From positions 1 to 64,000 of the forward strand of contig NZ_MDDC01000011.1 in NCBI RefSeq assembly GCF_001875325.1: 64,000 nucleotides of DNA, in the 5' to 3' direction. Shown piece after piece: positions 46,413-55,079 of this stretch (position 1 is the stretch's first letter; the number at the start of each line of letters is the position of its first letter). Source of the DNA: Neomoorella thermoacetica. GTDB taxonomy: Bacteria; Bacillota; DSM-521; Neomoorellales; Neomoorellaceae. The notes under the pieces are model-generated. The model was not told where the DNA came from. It saw nothing but the letters and a program-made list of their open reading frames with translations, and made no database searches. Made by a program: the position numbers and the translations under genes.

Positions 46413-47499
46413 AACCCCACTCCCCCATTATCTGCCGGGCTACCTCATCCCGACCCATGATGTCTCCCTGGAGATTCAGGAGGGCCGTACCCACTGTTAA
46501 TTCCCCGTGAACCAGGGCAGTGGCCCGCTGGCTGGCCCTGGCCGCCAGGGAGTCCCAAAAGCCGGGCGCAAGATCCGACCCCCGGATAATTTCCTGGACC
46601 GCTTCTACTGTAGTGGCTGCAAGTATCTGTTGCACAATTTCCCGGGGTGCTCCGGCAGCTGCCGCCAGGGCGGCGATAATCTCCTGGCGGGCATCGGCGA
46701 CATGGCTGTGGGTATAAAAAATACCGCCCGCTATCTTCACCAGCTTACCCCCATGGCCCCACAGGAGGACCCTTTTAACCCGGCGTTCAACACAGGCTTC
46801 CAGGAGATAACCAATGAAATTGCTGGTTAAGATAATAGCGGTGGCCGGTAAACCATATTTCTCTTCCGCCTGGCGCTGGCCCAGGCGACCAGGTGTTAAA
46901 ACCAGGGTCTCCCAGCCGGCGGCCAGGGCAACATCGATCTGGGGAACCAGGGAGGTCCGGAATGCCTCTTCAGACATGGGTTCGACGATGCCGGTGGTGC
47001 CGAGGATGGATAAACCGCCCTCGATCCCCAGGCGGGGATTGAGGGTACGCCGGGCTAACCTTGCGCCTTCCGGGATGCTGATTTCCAGTTCCATACCCCG
47101 GCCGGGGGGAACAATGGCGGCTACGGCCTCCTTGATCATGGCCCGGGGCACGGGGTTAATGGCCGGTTCCCCCACCGGCACCGCCAGGCCGGGGCGGGTG
47201 ACTGTCCCTATACCCTCGCCGCCCAGCAGGGTAATGCCCCCGGCTTGTTTCCTGGCCCTTACGTGAATGGCAACTCCATGGGTAACATCGGGGTCATCGC
47301 CGGCGTCTTTTATGATGATGGCTTCGGCCTCTTCAACACCTTTATGTACGGTAACGGGTAAAGTTATTATTTCTCCCCGGGGCAGGGTCAGGTTAATTTC
47401 TTTAACCTCTTCTCCCCGCCACAGGGCCAGGGCTGCTGCCTTGGCTGCCCCTGCAGCACAGGTCCCCGTGGTATAGCCCCGACGTAATTTTTGGACCAC
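46399..47499 (-). CDS. cbiD: cobalt-precorrin-5B C1-methyltransferase
   Basis: A 366-residue enzyme that methylates C1; unrelated to the other methylases. RRGYTTGTCAAGAAKAAA is the family start, with DAGDDPDVTHG and LWGHGGKLVKIAGG further in. GTG start with GGAGGAAAAAGCA. A 120-base leader with two hairpins separates it from cobU. Confidence 0.95.
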   Translation of the reverse strand: MVQKLRRGYTTGTCAAGAAKAAALALWRGEEVKEINLTLPRGEIITLPVTVHKGVEEAEAIIIKDAGDDPDVTHGVAIHVRARKQAGGITLLGGEGIGTVTRPGLAVPVGEPAINPVPRAMIKEAVAAIVPPGRGMELEISIPEGARLARRTLNPRLGIEGGLSILGTTGIVEPMSEEAFRTSLVPQIDVALAAGWETLVLTPGRLGQRQAEEKYGLPATAIILTSNFIGYLLEACVERRVKRVLLWGHGGKLVKIAGGIFYTHSHVADARQEIIAALAAAAGAPREIVQQILAATTVEAVQEIIRGSDLAPGFWDSLAARASQRATALVHGELTVGTALLNLQGDIMGRDEVARQIMGEWGYDRL

Positions 47500-47520
47500 T
47501 GCTTTTTCCTCCGGAAATAG

Positions 47521-47605
47521 CTCGCCTCAGACAAATGCTGGCGAGTGTTGTTTTCCCTGGATGCGACAGGCCGGGGGCAGGAGGAGACGCTTTCAGGTCC
47601 TGCCC
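47521..47605 (-). promoter_or_regulatory. two hairpins in the cbiD leader
   Basis: GGGCAGGA (47575-47582) pairs with TCCTGCCC (47598-47605), and CTCGCC (47521-47526) pairs with GGCGAG (47540-47545). The second lies just before the cbiD ribosome site. No U run follows either, so they may be message-stability or translation-control structures. Confidence 0.45.
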
Positions 47606-47619
47606 TGTGACCCCGGGGG

Positions 47620-48207
47620 TTACCACCCCGTTACAGCCTGTTCCCTGCCTTTAAGGACTACAGGTAGTCCTGCCACCACAAGGTATACCCTGTCCGCCCG
47701 GCGGGCTAATTCCTGGTTGGCCAGGCCCAGGAGATCGCGAAACAACCGTCCCAGGGGATGGGATGGCACCAGGCCCAGACCAACTTCTTCAGTAACTACA
47801 ATTACCCTGGCCCTGACCTGGTAGGCTGTAATTGCCAGTTCCCTGGCCCTGGCTGTAATCTTTGCTACCAACTCTTCCCTTTGTTCCCGGTCATTTTCAA
47901 CCTGGTAATGGTAATCGTTCAAGAGGTTACTGAGCCACATTCCCAGGCTGTCAAGGAGCAGGGTGTCAGCCTGCCGGCCCTCCCGTTTTATGGTCTCGAT
48001 GACTTCCAGGGGGGTTTCTATCGTCCGCCAGCTGGCCGGCCGCCGGTTTCGATGGAGGGCTACCCGGGCGGCCATTTCTTCGTCTTTGACCATGGCCGTT
48101 GCCAGATAAACCACCTCGCCCCCTGCCTCACCGGCCAGATTCTCGGCCAGGCTACTCTTCCCGCTACGACTTCCCCCGGTCACCATAATAAGCGGCCCGC
48201 GTTCCAC
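47620..48207 (-). CDS. cobU: adenosylcobinamide kinase / adenosylcobinamide-phosphate guanylyltransferase
   Basis: A 195-residue bifunctional enzyme with P-loop GGSRSGKSS (11-19), the LHRNRRPASWRTIETP region containing the guanylylated His, and LLLDSLGMWLSNLL. It makes adenosylcobinamide-GDP for CobS. GTG start after AGGGGG. First gene after the riboswitch. Confidence 0.95.
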   Translation of the reverse strand: MERGPLIMVTGGSRSGKSSLAENLAGEAGGEVVYLATAMVKDEEMAARVALHRNRRPASWRTIETPLEVIETIKREGRQADTLLLDSLGMWLSNLLNDYHYQVENDREQREELVAKITARARELAITAYQVRARVIVVTEEVGLGLVPSHPLGRLFRDLLGLANQELARRADRVYLVVAGLPVVLKGREQAVTGW

Positions 48208-48259
48208 GTGATATACCCCCTATGCGAATACAGGGTCTTACCCGGAGGCATGGGATTAA

Positions 48260-48299
48260 TAAAAAAAAACAAACTCCAGCCTCGCGATCATGGCTGGAG
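48260..48299 (-). terminator. riboswitch-controlled terminator ahead of cobU
   Basis: On the minus strand CTCCAGCC (48299-48292) pairs with GGCTGGAG (48281-48274) and is followed by TTTGTTTTTTTTT. The loop and 3' arm contain CGCGAGG (48286-48280), which can instead pair with CCTCGCG at 48338-48332, giving a 7-bp antiterminator. Confidence 0.9.
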
Positions 48300-48340
48300 T
48301 AAGATCCTTAAAGTTTATAGTTCGCCCCTTACGCGAGGGT

Positions 48341-48497
48341 TAAACCAACAGGCAGGTTTCCTGGCTCCCGGCTCAATACTTTTCCTCGCCTTCCCAGCAA
48401 TCACCAGTGGCCTCTGAGGAAAAGCTCCCCGGTTACAGTGGCGCGACCGCTCAGGATTTACACCTGATTCCCTTTTAACCCTGCAGGCACCTGTTGC
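48341..48497 (-). promoter_or_regulatory. cobalamin riboswitch
   Basis: Read on the minus strand it starts AACAGGTGCCTGCAGG, contains GGGAATCAGGTG, the conserved GCCACTGTAA core (48442-48433), and the B12 box GCCAGGAAACCTGCC (48365-48351). The order and spacing match the AdoCbl-type aptamer. It lies between a sigma-A promoter and an intrinsic terminator, so bound cobamide should stop transcription of the biosynthetic operon. Confidence 0.96.
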
Positions 48498-48514
48498 TTA
48501 TTAAATTTGATTAT

Positions 48515-48543
48515 AGTATAAACCACCCTCTGGCCCGGGTCAA
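48515..48543 (-). promoter_or_regulatory. sigma-A promoter of the cobalamin operon
   Basis: On the minus strand TTGACC and TATACT are separated by exactly 17 bases, about 18 bases before the riboswitch aptamer. Confidence 0.85.
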
Positions 48544-48546
48544 GTC

Positions 48547-48807
48547 CTATGATACAATATTCTCCCGGAGTTTACAGTTAAGGAATACCAGTTCCCTGTT
48601 TTTTTGCCAGATGACCCGGGCGTAACGGCGGTTACGAGCCTGGAGTTGCTCTTTTTCCTGGCGCAGGCGGTTTACCAGTTCCCATTTTTCGTTTTCACTT
48701 TTTTCTACCAGGCGCATCAGGACACGCCGGCTGATCCGCAGCTGTTCAACCCTGCTCTCCAACTCTTGAATACGCTGGTAAAGGGCTGCCGGGCTATCTC
48801 CAGCCAA
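48547..48807 (-). CDS. small coiled-coil protein, unknown
   Basis: About 86 residues. The first 60 are heptad-rich (LYQRIQELESRVEQLRISRRVLMRLV...) and very charged, so a dimeric coiled coil is likely. TTG at 48807 has AAGGGGGG eight bases upstream; a GTG at 48816 lies on the ribosome site itself. The gene ends inside the -35 region of the cobalamin promoter, so its transcript may run into the riboswitch. No family recognised. Confidence 0.6.
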   Translation of the reverse strand: MAGDSPAALYQRIQELESRVEQLRISRRVLMRLVEKSENEKWELVNRLRQEKEQLQARNRRYARVIWQKNRELVFLNCKLRENIVS

Positions 48808-48852
48808 CGGGCCCACCCCCCTTTATTTTTTGCTAAAGTATATGATCGAAAA

Positions 48853-49701
48853 CTAGTCCTTAGTCGTCCCTTTTCTGATCCTTTGCCACCTCTCCTTGAG
48901 TCGTGCTAGTTCCGCTGCTCCGATGGGACAGGAACCCAGTTCGGCATGGTTGTCTCCCGGCCGGCCATGGAAATCGGAACCACCGGTCACTACCAGGTCG
49001 TACCTGGAGGCTAGCTTCAGGTAACGCTCCCTGGTGGCTGGATCGTGATGGGGGTAATAAACCTCCAGGCCCTGGAGCCCGGAGGCTACCAGTTCGGGAA
49101 TGAGATCATCCGCGCGGCTCAGCCCGGGGTGGGCCAGAACGGGTACTCCCCCCGCGTCTAAAATTACTTTTACGGCCCTGGAGGGCGGGATTTTGGCCCG
49201 CGGGACATAGGCCTGTCGACCCCTATCGAGGAGGTTGTTGAAGGCGGCATCAATGGATGGCAGATATCCCTTCCTGACCAGTGCTGCCGCTATATGGGGA
49301 CGGCCCATAGTTCCCCCCTTAGCTTCCCTCTCGACGTCAGCCATGGTCAGGTTATAGCCCAGATCCCTGAGCCTGGCTACGATTTTCAGATTGCGCCGCT
49401 GGCGAGCCTGGCGCATGGTTTCAAGGAAAGCCAGGAGTTCTCCTTGCTCCCAGTCCAGGCCATAACCCAGGAGGTGAATCTCCCGCCCCTCCCATTCGGT
49501 ACTCAATTCTATCCCGGGAATAACCTGCAAGCCCAGTTCGCGGCCGGCAACCAGGGCTTCAGCAAGGCCGGCAATGGTATCATGGTCGGTAATTCCCAGG
49601 GCTGATAGCCCCCTTTCCCGCGCCAGCTTTACTATCCTGGCCGGGCGTAGCTGCCCGTCGGAGGCTGTAGTATGGATATGTAGATCGGCTCTTATGACCA
49701 T
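48853..49701 (-). CDS. PHP-domain phosphoesterase (YciV/TrpH-like)
   Basis: A 282-residue metal-dependent phosphoesterase with the four PHP motifs: DLHIHTTASDG, GITDHDT, PGIELSTEW and, near the C-terminus, GGSDFHG, plus VLAHPGLSR. Relatives act as 3',5'-nucleotide phosphatases or 5'-3' exonucleases on RNA. Which activity applies here cannot be told. ATG follows AGAGGACAGGAC. Confidence 0.88.
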   Translation of the reverse strand: MVIRADLHIHTTASDGQLRPARIVKLARERGLSALGITDHDTIAGLAEALVAGRELGLQVIPGIELSTEWEGREIHLLGYGLDWEQGELLAFLETMRQARQRRNLKIVARLRDLGYNLTMADVEREAKGGTMGRPHIAAALVRKGYLPSIDAAFNNLLDRGRQAYVPRAKIPPSRAVKVILDAGGVPVLAHPGLSRADDLIPELVASGLQGLEVYYPHHDPATRERYLKLASRYDLVVTGGSDFHGRPGDNHAELGSCPIGAAELARLKERWQRIRKGTTKD

Positions 49702-49774
49702 GTCCTGTCCTCTAGTCTATTCTTTATATAATATAACCTTAAACCTGCTCCATCACGGTAAGCAGGCTTCAAAT

Positions 49775-50013
49775 TTACCGGGTTTTCCGTCGAATGATAA
49801 TTTTCATGGCCGTACGTTCCTGGCCTTCAACCTGGATATCCGCCAGGGCAGGGAAGCAGACAATAGCCACCCCGGCGGGAGAAACACCCCCCTGGCAATG
49901 GCAATAGCCTTTATGGCCTGTTTCAGGGCAGCGGCGCTTTTCCCGCAATGCCCCACCGGAGCCCCGGCAACCGGGTTTGGATTGGACCGGGCTGCTACTT
50001 TCAGGACGTCCAT
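49775..50013 (-). pseudogene. spoVS: broken spoVS (stage V sporulation protein S)
   Basis: A good ribosome site (GAGGGGGAG) and ATG open a frame starting MDVLKVAARSNPN, clearly SpoVS. The middle is wrong: after VAGA the expected segment is about nine residues short and partly in another frame, then KQAIKAIAIARG returns. At a run of six G (49890s region) the frame shifts again; read in the other frame the sequence continues GVAIVCFPALADIQ and ends in IIIRRKTR and TAA at 49775, exactly the SpoVS C-terminus. Without correction the frame ends at 49804 with an unrelated tail. Position next to ymdB and rny matches Bacillus order, so this is the orthologue, apparently inactivated. Confidence 0.8.
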
Positions 50014-50125
50014 GGGCTACTCCCCCTCACCATGGTTTAAAGTACTATATCGCCACAGGAGGTGAAAAGCCCCTTAAAAAAACATACAATTCTTTTAAGT
50101 TTTAATTCCCTCACGGACACCCGTT

Positions 50126-50911
50126 TCAAGGATTGCAATAATGCTGTACCCGCTGGATACCGGCAGCCCGGCCAGTGGAGGGATCAATATCCAGGATTAC
50201 CCCTTCCAGTTGGGTAACTCCCCCGGCTATTTCAAAGCGGGCCGGTAACTGGGTCAAAAATTTATGCACTATGATCTCTGTTTTTACCCCCAGGACGGAA
50301 TCCCGGGGTCCGGTCATCCCGATATCAGTAATATAGGCCGTTCCCCCGGGCAGGACCCGGGCATCGGCTGTTTGGATATGGGTATGGGTCCCGACAACGG
50401 CACTCACCAGGCCGTCTAAATGCCACCCAAGGGCCACCTTTTCCGAAGTGGCTTCGGCATGAAAATCTACAATGATGACCCTGGTCTGGACACGGAGCTC
50501 TTCAGCCAGCTGCCTGCCGAGGCGAAAGGGACACTCCAGGGGTGGGAGAAAAACCCGGCCGGACAAATTGATGACCCCTACCTTTAAACCCTCTTTTACC
50601 TCAAACAGGTTATAACCCCGCCCGGGAGTCCCGGGCGGATAATTGGCCGGCCGGATAATGCGCTCTTCCTCTTCCAGCAAAGTCAGGGCTTCCTTTTTAT
50701 CCCAAACATGGTTTCCCATGGTAAGGACATCGATGCCGCTGGCAAAAAGTTCACCGGCGGTATCGGGTGTAATGCCATTGCCCCCGGCAGCATTTTCACC
50801 GTTGGCTATCACCAGATCAGGCCGGTGTTCCTGGAGCAAGACCGGCAAGACTTCTCGTACTGCTTTCCGGCCCGGCCGTCCTACCACGTCGCCGATCATC
50901 AGGATTCGCAA
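50126..50911 (-). CDS. ymdB: YmdB-type metallophosphoesterase
   Basis: A 261-residue phosphodiesterase of the TIGR00282 family. Dinuclear metal ligands are visible in MIGDVVGRPG, ANGENAAGGNG, MGNHVWDKKE, DFHAEATSEK and GTHTHIQTAD. Bacillus YmdB hydrolyses 2',3'-cyclic nucleotides and affects biofilm and sporulation choices. TTG start after AAGGGG. It stands between rny and spoVS, as in Bacillus. Confidence 0.92.
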   Translation of the reverse strand: MRILMIGDVVGRPGRKAVREVLPVLLQEHRPDLVIANGENAAGGNGITPDTAGELFASGIDVLTMGNHVWDKKEALTLLEEEERIIRPANYPPGTPGRGYNLFEVKEGLKVGVINLSGRVFLPPLECPFRLGRQLAEELRVQTRVIIVDFHAEATSEKVALGWHLDGLVSAVVGTHTHIQTADARVLPGGTAYITDIGMTGPRDSVLGVKTEIIVHKFLTQLPARFEIAGGVTQLEGVILDIDPSTGRAAGIQRVQHYCNP

Positions 50912-50971
50912 AATAATTCCCCTTAGCTTTCTTTAGTCGTTCCTTATCTTGATCTTATTATTAGCTTTCCC

Positions 50972-51490
50972 CTACTTATTAAACACCATGACCCTGCCTT
51001 CTTCCCGAAAGGCAATCAATTGCCTTTCCGAGGCGGTCCCCTTGACACTCTCCAGCATATGATCAATCAATTCTTCCTGGAAGATTAGCTCCTCTTCCTG
51101 GACCTCGTCACTATTTTCAACCACCAGGCTGGTACCAAACTCTTCCCTAACCAGGGTCATAATCAGGTTAATCTCATCCCGGGAGAGGGTGGCAACGTCC
51201 CTCTGGACCTCGAGGGACATTAACTGGTCGTTCCAGGTATGATGGAGGTTGATAACTTGCGGTTCCCGGTCTTCAAGGTAGTTGTAAACCTCCAGGGATT
51301 TGCGGAACTTCTTTTCAAATTCCTGAACCTGCTCTACTGCCACCGGCTGGGCGAGCATAAAGGTAAAACGCAGAACCTGGTCCCGGGGTTCATAATTAAT
51401 GGTCCCAACCTCAGGATACCGTACCAGGATGGAAATTAAGAGACCAATGCTGCCGGATAATTCGCCGCCGTGTTTGTACCTCAGGCTCAT
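50972..51490 (-). CDS. unknown protein between ymdB and rny
   Basis: About 172 residues, soluble, acidic in the C-terminal half, without recognised motifs. The N-terminal half reads like an alpha/beta domain (HGGELSGSIGLLISILVRYPEVGTINYEP); the rest is mostly helical with many Glu. ATG at 51490 has AGGTG upstream; a GTG three codons earlier is possible. Its place in the rny-ymdB run suggests an RNA-related role, but that is a guess. Confidence 0.7.
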   Translation of the reverse strand: MSLRYKHGGELSGSIGLLISILVRYPEVGTINYEPRDQVLRFTFMLAQPVAVEQVQEFEKKFRKSLEVYNYLEDREPQVINLHHTWNDQLMSLEVQRDVATLSRDEINLIMTLVREEFGTSLVVENSDEVQEEELIFQEELIDHMLESVKGTASERQLIAFREEGRVMVFNK

Positions 51491-51658
51491 GGTAGACACC
51501 TGCCCCGTACTTTATGTATAAGATGTTGCCACCAATATGACACTACTTCTGCACCCACCAGCAAAATCCTGCCTGCCTTGTCCTCCCCGAAATATGAAAA
51601 TTTAATGGCAGAGATGGTAAGTATCTTGCCCTTCCCTGCCATTGAACTTCACAGTTCG

Positions 51659-53197
51659 TTATTTGGCGTAATCTACAGCCCGGGTTTCCCGGATGACCAC
51701 TACCTTGATCTGGCCTGGATACTCCATTGTCTGCTCGATGGTTTTGACGATATCCCGGGCCAGGCGAACGGCCATGGCATCGTCGATCTTATCCGGTTTA
51801 ACCAGGATACGTACTTCACGTCCGGCCTGGATGGCATAGGATTTGTCTACGCCGCTGAAAGAATTAGCAATCTCTTCTAGTTTTTCCAGGCGCTTGATAT
51901 AGGCTTCCAGAGTCTCACGCCTGGCCCCCGGACGGGCGGCGGATATAGCATCCGCAGCCTGGACCAGTCCAGCTTCAATACTCTTAGGCTCTACATCGCC
52001 GTGATGGGCCTCAATGGCGTGAATGACCTCAGGCGACTCCCGGTACTTTTTGGCCAGTTCAACTCCCAGGTTGACATGGGGGCCTTCAACTTCAAAGTCC
52101 ACGGCCTTGCCTATGTCATGGAGCAGGCCAGCCCGTTTAGCCACCATGACATCTACGCCCAGTTCGGCGGCCATGGCCCCCGCCAGGAAGGCGACTTCCA
52201 GGGAGTGTTTCAGGACGTTCTGGCCGTAGCTGGTACGATACTTCAATTTACCCAGCAGGCGCACCAGTTCCGGGTGCAGGCCGTGGATACCAACCTCAAA
52301 GGTGGCCTGCTCGCCTTCCTCCCGGATCTTCGTTTCCAGTTCCCGCCGGGCCTTTTCCACCATTTCTTCAATCCGCGCCGGATGGATACGCCCATCGGCT
52401 ATAAGTTTTTCCAGGGCTATCCGGGCAATCTCCCGGCGGATAGGATCGAAGCAGGATAGGATAACCGCTTCCGGCGTATCATCTATAATGAGGTCTACGC
52501 CAGTCAGGGTTTCCAGGGCCCGGATATTCCGGCCCTCACGGCCGATTATCCGTCCCTTCATCTCGTCATTGGGCAGGTTAACTACCGATACCGTAGCTTC
52601 GGCTACATAGTCGGCAGCACAATGCTGGATAGCGTAAGTGATAATTTCCCGTGCCCTTTTCTCGGCTTCTTCCTTCGCTTCAGCCTCTACCTGCTTGATC
52701 AGCAGGGCTGTTTCATGCCTGATTTCTTCCTCCACATTTTTCAAAAGGATAGTCCTGGCAGCCTCGGTAGTTAAGCCGGAAATCCGCTCCAGTTCGCTCA
52801 CTTGCTGCTGGCGAATCTTCTCTACTTCTTCCCTGGTGCGCTGGATCGCTTCTTCCTGCCGGTGCAGGCTGGCCTCTTTGCGCTCCAGAATTTCAGATTT
52901 GCGATCCAGAGTTTCCTCCTTTTGCAGCAAGCGCCGCTCTAAACGCTGGAGTTCATTGCGCCGTTCCCGGCTCTCCCGTTCCACCTCATTACGCATGCGG
53001 TGGACCTCATCCTTGGCCTCCAGAACCGCTTCCCTTTTCCTGGCTTCAGCTTCTTTTTTAGCTTCTTCGATTATGGTGGCGGCAGCCTTTTCAGCCGAAG
53101 CTATCTTGGCCTCAGCCAGGTATTTGCGAATGGCATAACCACCGGCCCAGCCGGCCAAAAAGGCTATTAACACATATAGGATATATTGATATTGAAT
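51659..53197 (-). CDS. rny: ribonuclease Y, probable AUU start
   Basis: An endoribonuclease that starts mRNA decay. It has an N-terminal membrane anchor, a long charged coiled coil (about 30-200), a KH domain ([20 protein letters not shown]), and an HD domain ([12 protein letters not shown]). The first standard start is GTG at 53173, but this cuts the membrane helix to about 12 residues and has no ribosome site. A perfect GGGAGGTG lies seven bases before an in-frame ATT at 53197; starting there adds QYQYILYV, completes the helix and gives 512 residues, the usual length. The AUU start is therefore favoured. Confidence 0.9.
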   Translation of the reverse strand: MQYQYILYVLIAFLAGWAGGYAIRKYLAEAKIASAEKAAATIIEEAKKEAEARKREAVLEAKDEVHRMRNEVERESRERRNELQRLERRLLQKEETLDRKSEILERKEASLHRQEEAIQRTREEVEKIRQQQVSELERISGLTTEAARTILLKNVEEEIRHETALLIKQVEAEAKEEAEKRAREIITYAIQHCAADYVAEATVSVVNLPNDEMKGRIIGREGRNIRALETLTGVDLIIDDTPEAVILSCFDPIRREIARIALEKLIADGRIHPARIEEMVEKARRELETKIREEGEQATFEVGIHGLHPELVRLLGKLKYRTSYGQNVLKHSLEVAFLAGAMAAELGVDVMVAKRAGLLHDIGKAVDFEVEGPHVNLGVELAKKYRESPEVIHAIEAHHGDVEPKSIEAGLVQAADAISAARPGARRETLEAYIKRLEKLEEIANSFSGVDKSYAIQAGREVRILVKPDKIDDAMAVRLARDIVKTIEQTMEYPGQIKVVVIRETRAVDYAK

Positions 53198-53217
53198 TGT
53201 TTTTCACCTCCCGCTCA

Positions 53218-53246
53218 CAAAATAAAGCCGAGTCGAAACTCGGCTT
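53218..53246 (-). terminator. hairpin terminator upstream of rny
   Basis: On the minus strand AAGCCGAG - TTTCGA - CTCGGCTT is followed by TATTTTGTG. It lies just before the rny ribosome site, so it either ends recA-recX transcripts or acts as an attenuator in the rny leader. Confidence 0.7.
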
Positions 53247-53248
53247 AA

Positions 53249-53296
53249 CCATAGGAATACCTACCAAATAGCCTTTATTTGGTTCAAAACCAGGAC
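53249..53296 (-). promoter_or_regulatory. nested inverted repeats in the rny leader
   Basis: ACCAAATA (53263-53270) and TATTTGGT (53276-53283) are perfect complements. They sit inside an outer CATAGG/CCTATG pair, and an overlapping TGGTT-TTG-AACCA stem is an alternative fold on the minus strand. With the terminator that follows, this looks like a leader able to switch structure. No known riboswitch class is recognised. Confidence 0.45.
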
Positions 53297-53456
53297 CTAT
53301 GCTGCCTGTTGGGAACCTCTAAACAATTAGACCATCAACTGTCCGGTCAAAAAGTTATTATATTCCATCCAGGCCAAACCCGGTAGTGAAATCATTCAAT
53401 AAAGGTTATGGTAGTAATCCTATACCTAGTTTCTCCCAGCATTATTATATTTCTTT

Positions 53457-53960
53457 TTAACGGTGCCTGTCAATATTATCTCTGGTATGTATTTCCGCAA
53501 GTATCCCCCGGATTATTTCCCCATCATACCCCCGTTGCCAGAGAAAACGGGCCAGGCGCCGGGAAAACCGCCGGTCATCTTCCCCGGGTCGCCGCCGGTA
53601 TTTCTGCGCCAGCTTCCTGGCTGCAGCCCTTTCCGTTTCCGGCGTCAGGAGGTCTTCTGCCGTAGCGGCCGCCAGCTGCGGGGTCACTCCATGCTGCTGC
53701 AGTTCCTGTTGCAGGCGTATACGGCCCACCGGCCGGGTGGCCAGCCTGTAGGTAGCCAGATCGCGGGCAAAGCGTTCATCATCCAGGAAGCCGACCTCTT
53801 TTAGTTTATTTATCGTGGCCGTCACTATCTGGGGAGCAAAACCCCTGGCCTGCAAACGCCGGATCATCTCCCCTTCGCTACGCGGGCGATAGGTTAGCAG
53901 TTTGAGGGCATACTCCCAGGCAACAGCCGGCGTCGATTCAGTCTTCCCCCGGAGTGGCAT
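53457..53960 (-). CDS. recX: regulatory protein RecX
   Basis: A 167-residue helical protein of three-helix repeats ([61 protein letters not shown]). It binds RecA filaments and modulates recombination. The start lies 23 bases inside recA, so the two are translationally coupled. Confidence 0.93.
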   Translation of the reverse strand: MPLRGKTESTPAVAWEYALKLLTYRPRSEGEMIRRLQARGFAPQIVTATINKLKEVGFLDDERFARDLATYRLATRPVGRIRLQQELQQHGVTPQLAAATAEDLLTPETERAAARKLAQKYRRRPGEDDRRFSRRLARFLWQRGYDGEIIRGILAEIHTRDNIDRHR

Positions 53961-54984
53961 CTTCTTTACCGACCGTTAAATTAATTAAACCTGCTTTTTC
54001 CCGGATCTGGGTTTCGAGGGCGGCAGCCAGATCGGGGTGTTCCCGGAGGAAATCCTTGGCGGCTTCGCGTCCCTGTCCCAAGCGGTCTTCCCCCAGGGAA
54101 TACCAGGCACCGCTCTTTTTGACGATATCCAGTTCAGCCCCCATATCCAGGAGGCAACCCTCGCGGTCGATCCCCCGGCCGTAGATAATGTCAAATTCGG
54201 CCTGGCGAAAAGGGGGGGCTACCTTATTCTTAACAACCTTGACCCGGGTTCGATTGCCGATTATTTCTGTCCCCGCTTTTAGCTGTTCTACTTTACGGAC
54301 ATCCAGGCGTACGGAAGCATAAAACTTCAAGGCACGGCCACCGGGAGTGGTCTCAGGGTTGCCGAAAAGGACTCCCACCTTTTCCCGCAGCTGGTTGATG
54401 AAAATGGCCACTGTCCGCGATTTGGAGATTATCCCTGCCAATTTACGCAGGGCCTGGGACATTAACCGAGCCTGGAGACCTACATGGGCATCGCCCATCT
54501 CTCCCTCCAGTTCGGCCCGGGGTACCAGGGCGGCCACCGAGTCGATGACGATAACGTCAATAGCCCCGCTGCGCACCAGGGCTTCGGCTATTTCCAGGGC
54601 CTGTTCCCCGGTATCGGGCTGGGACACCAGCAGGTTATCCGTATTTACACCCAGGTTGTGGGCGTAGACCGGGTCCAGGGCATGTTCGGCATCGATAAAG
54701 GCTGCTGTACCCCCGGCCCGCTGGGCTTCGGCAATGACGTGGAGGGCTACAGTAGTTTTACCGGAGGATTCCGGGCCAAAGATCTCTATTACCCGCCCCC
54801 GGGGCAACCCCCCCACGCCCAGGGCCAGATCCAGGGGCAGGGCTCCGGTGGAGATGGCCTCAACATTGAGGCGGGCGCCGGTTTCGCCCAATCGCATGAT
54901 GGAACCCTTACCGAAATGGCGCTCGATCTGGCTCAGGGCCATTTCCAGGGCCCGTTGTTTTTCATTTATCACCACGCGTTGCAT
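53938..54984 (-). CDS. recA: recombinase RecA
   Basis: A 348-residue recombinase with Walker [10 protein letters not shown], catalytic Glu in the [10 protein letters not shown] region, the L1/L2 loop segments [17 protein letters not shown] and [15 protein letters not shown], and an acidic C-terminus. It forms filaments on single-stranded DNA, and triggers LexA cleavage. ATG at 54984 follows GAGGAGG at short spacing. No palindrome like the lexA operator is visible just upstream, so SOS control may act from a promoter further upstream or be absent. Confidence 0.97.
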   Translation of the reverse strand: MQRVVINEKQRALEMALSQIERHFGKGSIMRLGETGARLNVEAISTGALPLDLALGVGGLPRGRVIEIFGPESSGKTTVALHVIAEAQRAGGTAAFIDAEHALDPVYAHNLGVNTDNLLVSQPDTGEQALEIAEALVRSGAIDVIVIDSVAALVPRAELEGEMGDAHVGLQARLMSQALRKLAGIISKSRTVAIFINQLREKVGVLFGNPETTPGGRALKFYASVRLDVRKVEQLKAGTEIIGNRTRVKVVKNKVAPPFRQAEFDIIYGRGIDREGCLLDMGAELDIVKKSGAWYSLGEDRLGQGREAAKDFLREHPDLAAALETQIREKAGLINLTVGKEDATPGED

Positions 54985-55079
54985 TCGCCTCCTCAAAAAC
55001 AACTCTTCTTTTGGCCGGGGACGCTTATCGCCTTCAATGATCCCCCTGGCATGCAGGCTGGTAACGAGCCGCTATACCG

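Noticed and set aside
47758-48417. 219-codon plus-strand frame across cobU and the riboswitch
   Set aside because: It crosses the terminator and B12 box, which are clear on the other strand; composition is not protein-like.
49574-50065. 163-codon plus-strand frame over the spoVS region
   Set aside because: The opposite strand reads SpoVS at both ends, so this frame is a shadow.
54985-55079. SOS box directly upstream of recA
   Set aside because: No palindrome like CAAAC-N4-GTTTG or CGAAC-N4-GTTCG is seen in this stretch.
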